Shown piece by piece: positions 58,939-64,000 of a stretch of 64,000 bases of DNA. This DNA comes from Brachypodium distachyon. Lineage: Eukaryota > Streptophyta > Magnoliopsida > Poales > Poaceae. Positions within the stretch are counted from its first letter, which is position 1. Each line of letters opens with the position of its first letter. The position numbers and the translations under genes were made by a program. Location: the NCBI RefSeq assembly GCF_000005505.3, contig NC_016134.3, forward strand, positions 21,590,584 through 21,654,583. Direction: 5' to 3'. Below the pieces are notes generated by a model. The model was not told where the DNA came from. It made no database searches and saw nothing but the letters and a program-made list of their open reading frames with translations.

Positions 58939-59765
58939 GTTTGCTGTTTCCTTCCAAGATAGACTAGGCTATCACTGCGTATTTAACTTAACAGATAGAT
59001 AGACAATGAGTCACATGCTACAGCATGACTCGGATATGCATTATGGTTCCCTAGCTTGTCTTGTTTCTTTCTACTATTTTCGAAGGATGGAGAAGCTAGG
59101 GTCATCTATCTTGTAAGATAAGAACTTTATGATCGGCACAAAAAGATTGTGCTGTCGTATTGTTTGAAACTCGATGACGTGGTGCCGAACTCACTTGCTG
59201 TGTGAATCTCAGATGTTGTATATCATGACGGATGTTTTAAGGAATGTTTTTTCATGTTCCTTCAGAGGAATCAATTACTGAAGTCAAGTTTGGTGCGATC
59301 TTCAGGTACGTCTGCTTCGCTCGGTTTCAGCTTGCTGAAAACTATGGAAGTCTGAGGGCCTTCAACGATGCTTCTTGCCTGGACTTCTCAAATCCTAAAA
59401 CCTTCCAACTCATTCGATAGTAGTATGTCATTCTGGGATTATAAGCTAGTAAGCTACGAGCCTACGGCCAGGAAATGCAGTGTTTCTCCTGCTCCCACGA
59501 TCTGGGCGCTCTTGCTACTACATTTTTTCCTCCCAGCCAGTGCCTCTTGCCACGTCGTCTCTTGGCCCTGCCTTTTGCCTTTGACCACGCACGCTCTGCG
59601 AAGCTGCTTCCATCCGTGCCCCATCCTGGGCAAGGGAAAGAGGACGACGCACGGAGGAAGAAGTAGTCGTGGGACGGCCTTTTGCCTTTTGACCGCCGCG
59701 CCCCCGCTATCACAGCCGGCGCTTGGCTGACGCTTGTGCGGGCCCTGGCGTTCTGAAAAGCCTCG
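58939..59765. other. ERD2 3' flank and intergenic DNA
   Basis: Probable ERD2 3' UTR for the first few hundred bases, then a GC-rich stretch (59500-59760) with only spurious frames. Confidence 0.4.
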
Positions 59766-59768
59766 TTA

Positions 59769-60748
59769 GTGCACCTCCATCGGCCCGACGTAAATTCGGG
59801 CTGTTTTGCGGTCGTTTTGATCCGTTTGCGTCGCGGCCCGGAACACAGATCCGCGCACTGTCCGTTTGGGTAGCGGGTTGCGTCCAACGGAGTGACCCAT
59901 TTTCATTAGCTTAGCTAGATTTGAAATTTACATAATTTAAACTAGAAATTTGAAACTTAACATAGATTTAAACATAAACTACTACTACCAGGGAGGTCAT
60001 CTACTCGACATCCGAATCCAAGTTGATGATCTAGCGCACCGGCGTCCAGACCTCCATGTCGTTGTCCGCCGACCAGTGAGACCAGTAATCCTTCTCCTCC
60101 TCCTAGACGACGATGAGGGCGGCGACGGGGATGCATCGCATCGCTGGACTGGGACGCCGGCGAAGGAGCGACGATAGATGTCGTGATCCATCTCGAACTA
60201 GTCGTCCCCGTTCGGCGAGTCCTCGACAAACGCCGGGTCGTCATGGAGGTCGTCGGGGAGCTCCGCGCAGTGGCGCCAGATCTCCACCTGGCATGCCCGG
60301 CCGCTCGTCGGGACGAAGGGCACCGAAACCCGCTCGGGGTTCAGATGCCACACTGCTGACGAGGAGCCCCACATGCCACATTTTCTTCAGCCCCATGGGG
60401 TGCGGACGGTGGTCGGTGGTGGTGCGGGTGCTAGGGTTTGGGGTTGGGGGTTTGCCGGTGAAGTGGGTGGGCGGTGGTGGGGAAATGGTGACGAACTGGT
60501 CCCCATTTATGACTTGGATGGGGGCTCGTGCGTCGCTGTCAGGTGGGGCCAGACTACGAAAGGGTTTGACCATCGGTGGCCCAAGCGGCGTTCCGTTTCT
60601 CGGTCTTGGGGACACAAATCCGACGCAGATTTGAGGCCGGAATGCGTTTGCACAGGCCAAAAAGCGGACGCGGGCACAAATGGGTCGTCCTGCTGGGGAC
60701 GTGTTTCCTTCATTTTCGCCCATTTGCGTCGACCCACTGGAGTTGGCC
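59769..60748. mobile_element. PIF/Harbinger-type MITE, 980 bp
   Basis: The left end GTGCACCTCCATCGGCCCGA and the reverse complement of the right end GGCCAACTCCAGTGGGTCGA align without gaps; over 27 bases 19 match. TTA flanks both sides (59766-59768, 60749-60751). A minus-strand stretch (DHDIYRRSFAGVPVQRCDAS) recalls leader sequence found in such elements, but no intact gene is present. It probably moves by a Harbinger transposase supplied elsewhere. Confidence 0.75.
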
Positions 60749-60751
60749 TTA

Positions 60752-61662
60752 GATCTTAGATGAAGTTGGTTCCAAGGCCCTGCATGACCCATTCGCTTGT
60801 CTCCCCTATGACCGGGAGCGGCCAATGGGAACTAGTTCCATCTAGTTGGTGCTAGAGCATGGGCTCAATCTAGTCGTTTCTGGGCTTGAGGCGAGCACAC
60901 CTGCATAGAACTATAGGGCCTCCAACGTTCACCCGACAATGCCCAGCTCTTTACTGCCCACGTGCCTCATCATTGGGTCTACCAGCGGTGCCCGCCGTTC
61001 CTCGCCGGAACCATGGCCGCCCTCCTCCGCTGGCTCGACCTGAACTTAAAAAAGAATGTGTGTGTGGCTCTTTCTTAGTCGCTTGTTTTTTAATAAAAAA
61101 TCTTAAAATCTCGGTCGACGTATCAGAGACATTGGATTAAGATCTGATGCTCTTCATTTCGTGATCTCACATGTGCTATCGTGGGATTAAGATCCGACGG
61201 CCAAACAGGTTGACTGACTTTTAGTTAAAAAACAGGCGATTTCTCAATAGCAAAATCGAAAAAGTTTATTATTTTACACCCGGAGTATCTGGACATCAGA
61301 TCTGAACTTTTTACAAACATTATTATATTTGGGACGAAAATACCTCTTGAAACTATTCTAGGAAGTGTATCGATGCAAATCTCGATAGGTATAAATAAAT
61401 GATGGCACCATTTATACCATAAGCATCACGTCATTAATTTTTTGGTAATGAAATTTGTGTGAAGCAAAATGCTCTCTTGAACGTACGCTGAACACAAAAA
61501 CATCAAGTGCAAGAATGAGCAGCAGCACAAAGAGCGACAGGGGTGGCGCAAATCACTAATAAAAATCCATGGAAGACCATGGTCGATCGTCACAAACAGT
61601 ACGTACGTGCGTGGCGCCCTGAAGGATATACAGTAGCTTAGTTGCTGACTGATAATGATAAA
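60752..61662. other. Intergenic DNA
   Basis: Unremarkable spacer, then about 160 bases of probable 3' UTR of the minus-strand gene before 61663. Nothing else seen. Confidence 0.45.
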
Positions 61663-62220
61663 TTAATTGCGGGCAGCAGCTCGATCCTCCAGCACGGCGC
61701 TGCGCTGATCCCGGTGCGCGGCGAGCGAGGCCATGGCGAACTCGAACTGCTCGAGCGAGAGGTTTGTGGAGAGGGAGAGCAGCTCCCTGCATGAGGCCCC
61801 GGCTTCTTCCCTCCCCCTGATCAGGCCGGCGACGTTGCTGCTGGAGGACCCGTCCAGGCCGATGTGCGCCACGTGCTGCACGTCCGTGGGGAACCCGATC
61901 TGAATGTCGTCCTCGTCGTCGTCCTCGTCGCCGTCATCCTTGTAAATCTCGAAGATGTGGGACAGGCTCCTGAAGCTCTTGATCAGCTTCCTGATCCCGG
62001 CTAGCAGGAACACGTCACGCCGGCTCGCCGCCTCCTGCTCTGCCGCGGCCGCCTTCCTGGCCACGTCCTCAGCTGCTGCTGCCTCCTCGTGATCCCGCGT
62101 AGTAGCAGCTGCACCTGGACATGGACATATATGAGTTACAGAGGACGTATGTAGTACTACAACGAGCAAGTGATATCTCGTGCATTTACCTTGAACCGGA
62201 GCGTCGACGATAGATGTCAT
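61663..62220 (-). CDS. CRIB-domain protein, ROP-interactive (RIC10/RIC4-like)
   Basis: A small plant effector that binds active ROP/RAC GTPases through a CRIB motif and links them to actin, exocytosis or signalling at the plasma membrane. Minus strand, exons 62220-62190 and 62114-61663, GT-AG intron, 160 residues. Ten codons precede the intron. Residues 12-42 are Ala/Glu-rich and probably helical. RRDVFLLAGIRKLIKSFRSL (42-61) is the conserved N-terminal block of this RIC group, a possible membrane-contact segment. An acidic run (DDGDEDDDEDD, 70-80) precedes the CRIB motif IGFPTDVQHVAHIGLDG at 83-99. The tail is Ser/Leu-rich with LSLEQFEFAMASLAAH. The exact RIC number is uncertain. Reading through the intron would give a longer frame, but the splice sites and CRIB family fit favour the spliced form. 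Confidence 0.88.
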   Translation of the reverse strand: MTSIVDAPVQGKCTRYHLLVVVLHTSSVTHICPCPGAAATTRDHEEAAAAEDVARKAAAAEQEAASRRDVFLLAGIRKLIKSFRSLSHIFEIYKDDGDEDDDEDDIQIGFPTDVQHVAHIGLDGSSSSNVAGLIRGREEAGASCRELLSLSTNLSLEQFEFAMASLAAHRDQRSAVLEDRAAARN

Positions 62221-62577
62221 GGTCGTCTTAGCTCGGCGGCAGACTGTTGAACGATCGAAGAGGAAGTGGATTGTGGTGAGTGGCTTGGTTTGGTCGCTCG
62301 TCTCGTACGTCTGTGTTATGTATAGAGAGAGGAGGGGTAGAGTGCAAGGGAAGGCAGTCAAAGAATGGAGGTGGTTATGGTGGTTATGTTGGATGTAAAG
62401 GTGGGGCAGCTGGCGGCAGAAATGAGTTCGAGTTGGTTATAGTGCATCACGCGTAGGGTTCTTCGAAACGACGCATATAATATTGCCCTCGTCTCATGAC
62501 TACTGAACTGTACTGCAGATCGAGTGCGTACGGGTTATTTTGTTTGGCACCCAATGATATGATACGCCAAAACTATA
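62221..62577 (-). promoter_or_regulatory. Promoter and leader region of the CRIB gene
   Basis: Read on the minus strand, CTATACATAACAC (about 62313-62325) is a possible TATA element about 95-105 bases upstream of the start codon, with a CT-rich stretch just upstream of it. No other element identified. Confidence 0.35.
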
Positions 62578-62704
62578 TACTCCCTCCGTCTAACAAGGAT
62601 GTCTCAACTTTAAATTAATTTGAATGCATTTATATACTAAGTCATATCTAAATGCATCCAAATTTTGATAAACTTGAGATATCTTTTGTTTGATGGAAAG
62701 AGTA
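62578..62704. mobile_element. Stowaway MITE
   Basis: TA-CTCCCTCCGTCTAACAAGGA and an inverted partner ATCTTTTGTTTGATGGAAAGAG-TA. About 127 bp; same family as the fragment at 1-115. Confidence 0.88.
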
Positions 62705-63038
62705 TCATGTTTTCATTTGAAGCAAGCCAGATGAGAGTCGAAAAAATGTTGACTATACGAACCATGATTCACATTTTTCAAAATATAATGAGTCTAAGAT
62801 AATTAATGAGGTTTATATGTTATCACAAATTATGTTACTAGGCCCTGAGTACCACGTTCGATTACTGATAGAATATTGTGCTAGAATACTTGGAAACCAC
62901 CTGAGCTATGCTGCATAGACTCTGTTAATTGGTCCCTGTAAAGTACTTCATCTATTAATCGGTTTCCATTGGCACCCGGATGTGCGTGCGCCTAGATCTG
63001 GGCGTTCGGGTAAACCAAAACGTTCAGTTTTTTTTTAA
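62705..63038. other. Intergenic DNA
   Basis: AT-rich spacer; no feature recognised. Confidence 0.5.
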
Positions 63039-63153
63039 TACTCTGCGATCCTAAATTGTTGTCAAAATATTACATGTATCTAGACGTCTTTTAAGAATAA
63101 ATACATTCATATTTAGACAAATTTGAGTCAAAAATTTAGAATCAAATGGAGTA
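63039..63153. mobile_element. Stowaway MITE, diverged
   Basis: TACTCTGCGATCCTAAATTG to AATTTAGAATCAAATGGAGTA, with the core TTACATGTATCTAGACG. About 115 bp. Confidence 0.8.
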
Positions 63154-63666
63154 CAAAATTCGGTCTCCAAATTTTGCTGACCAGTCGGTTCCCTATAAAA
63201 TCAAGAACCAAGAGTTTGGTCCATCAAAATTTTTGGTTCGGTTTCGGTTTTTAACCGAACAAACTGACGAAATTGAATCGGCCAAAAAAAATAAACGAAG
63301 AATTAGGCACGTAGAACGGGAATGAGAAAGGAAATGCAGTTGAACAAATCGATCGGGAGACGAGATCTTTGGCCGCTGGCTACAGGGCAAGTGTACTCAA
63401 CCACCAGTTTAGAGTAAAGATCACGAGAGGAGAGAGAATACGGCAGCACTAGGATGGAACGTTGTTACCGCCTGCCGGAGCGAAGAAGAGATCCAGAAGG
63501 AAGAGAGTCGGACGAAGGAGAAGTCGTCTTCAGAGGCAGCACGGCAGCGTGCAGATGATGGCTTATAGAAATTAGTGTTTGTTGTGTAGGTCTTATCGTG
63601 TGCAGCTTGGACATGAAAAAAATATGATGATGTGAGCAAGGGAGAGTCAAAGATTTTTACTTTCAA
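63154..63666. other. Intergenic DNA
   Basis: Contains a short hairpin-like run around GGTTCGGTTTCGG..TTAACCGAAC (63235-63260). Minus-strand frames over 63421-63650 show no family. Confidence 0.4.
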
Positions 63667-63919
63667 AAGCTTAGGATGTGTTTGGTTTGTGTTAATTATA
63701 ACCCTACAAAATGTTGCCAAAATTTGGCTTACCAATTTTTTGGTTAATAATTTTTTGGTACTTACTTTGCCAACTATTTTGCAAGAATAAGTAAGAGATG
63801 TGTGATGAATCATATTGGCAATCAAAATTTTAGCAATGCACCAACTAACAACCAAATTATGGTAAGCTGCCAATTTGTTGAAAAGGCTAGTTCGGGAACG
63901 AACCAAAGAGCTCCTGGAT
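63667..63919. mobile_element. Possible Tourist/hAT-like MITE
   Basis: Left end GGATGTGTTTGGTTTGTG and the reverse complement of the right end GGAGCTCTTTGGTTCGTT agree at 13 of 18 bases. About 250 bp, AT-rich interior, non-coding. No clear target duplication, so the class is uncertain. Confidence 0.4.
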
Positions 63920-64000
63920 CTATTGTTTAATAACGGATTTTCCTTGATTCTGAAAGAACAGGCATCCTCTTCCTGAATCAGTAAAACCGGTCGTTTTTTT

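Noticed and set aside
60241..60825. 194-codon minus-strand frame
   Set aside because: Mostly within the 980-bp Harbinger MITE and extending past its end; no domain.
62121..62361. Longer CRIB protein (232 codons) starting further upstream
   Set aside because: It needs read-through of the intron; a good GT-AG intron at 62115-62189 and the family's short N-terminus favour the 160-residue form.
1..64000. tRNA, rRNA, CRISPR array, riboswitch or operon
   Set aside because: None seen by eye on either strand; the only tRNA-like motifs are in the SINE-like insert at 27155-27245. A covariance-model scan would be needed to exclude small RNAs.

Overview
This window is nuclear DNA of a grass, most likely a Pooideae/Triticeae cereal relative (wheat, Aegilops or barley type). 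The grounds are four spliced plant genes with GT-AG introns, many Stowaway MITEs with CTCCCTCCG ends, PIF/Harbinger elements with TAA/TTA target duplications, a Tat-type Gypsy element with an antisense ORF, and a SIRE/Maximus-type Copia element with an env-like third ORF. The species is inferred from repeat content and is not proven.

Layout. 1-10317: a Stowaway remnant, then a 10.2-kb PIF/Harbinger element (136-10314) that carries a broken Myb/SANT-like ORF and was itself invaded by an 8.5-kb minus-strand Gypsy element (240-8692, 894-bp LTRs, CAAAC target duplication). That Gypsy is a mosaic of broken gag, truncated RT, a plus-strand antisense ORF and two inverted fragments of another Gypsy LTR. 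10930-13319: gene 1, a ten-exon ABCI11/NAP14-type chloroplast ABC ATPase. 14.6-22.3 kb: MITEs, an old LTR split by a 2.1-kb Harbinger element, and a local imperfect tandem repeat. 23253-26895: gene 2, a two-exon group IIc WRKY factor with a 3-kb intron carrying a MITE and a tiny LINE tail. 27.1-29.5 kb: a SINE-like insertion and a 1.5-kb non-autonomous LTR element. 31.5-37.2 kb: a degenerate L1-type LINE. 37.4-52.7 kb: a 15.3-kb Copia element with 1.18-kb LTRs, a degenerate gag, a pol missing protease and most of integrase, a 3.1-kb solo LTR inserted into pol, and an env-like ORF preceded by promoter-like sequence. 55652-58938: gene 3, a six-exon ERD2/KDEL receptor. 59769-60748: a 980-bp Harbinger MITE. 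61663-62220 (minus): gene 4, a two-exon CRIB-domain ROP effector (RIC type). The rest is MITE-rich intergenic DNA.

The four host genes are single-copy housekeeping or regulatory genes with no operon-like relation: a plastid ABC ATPase, a transcription factor, an ER-retrieval receptor and a small-GTPase effector. All four read as intact. Most of the window is nested transposons whose order of insertion can be read from target duplications. I found no new molecular system. The best leads are the promoter-like leader of the env-like ORF, the antisense-ORF/RT junction in the Gypsy element, the template-switch scar in Copia pol, and the small SINE-like family.
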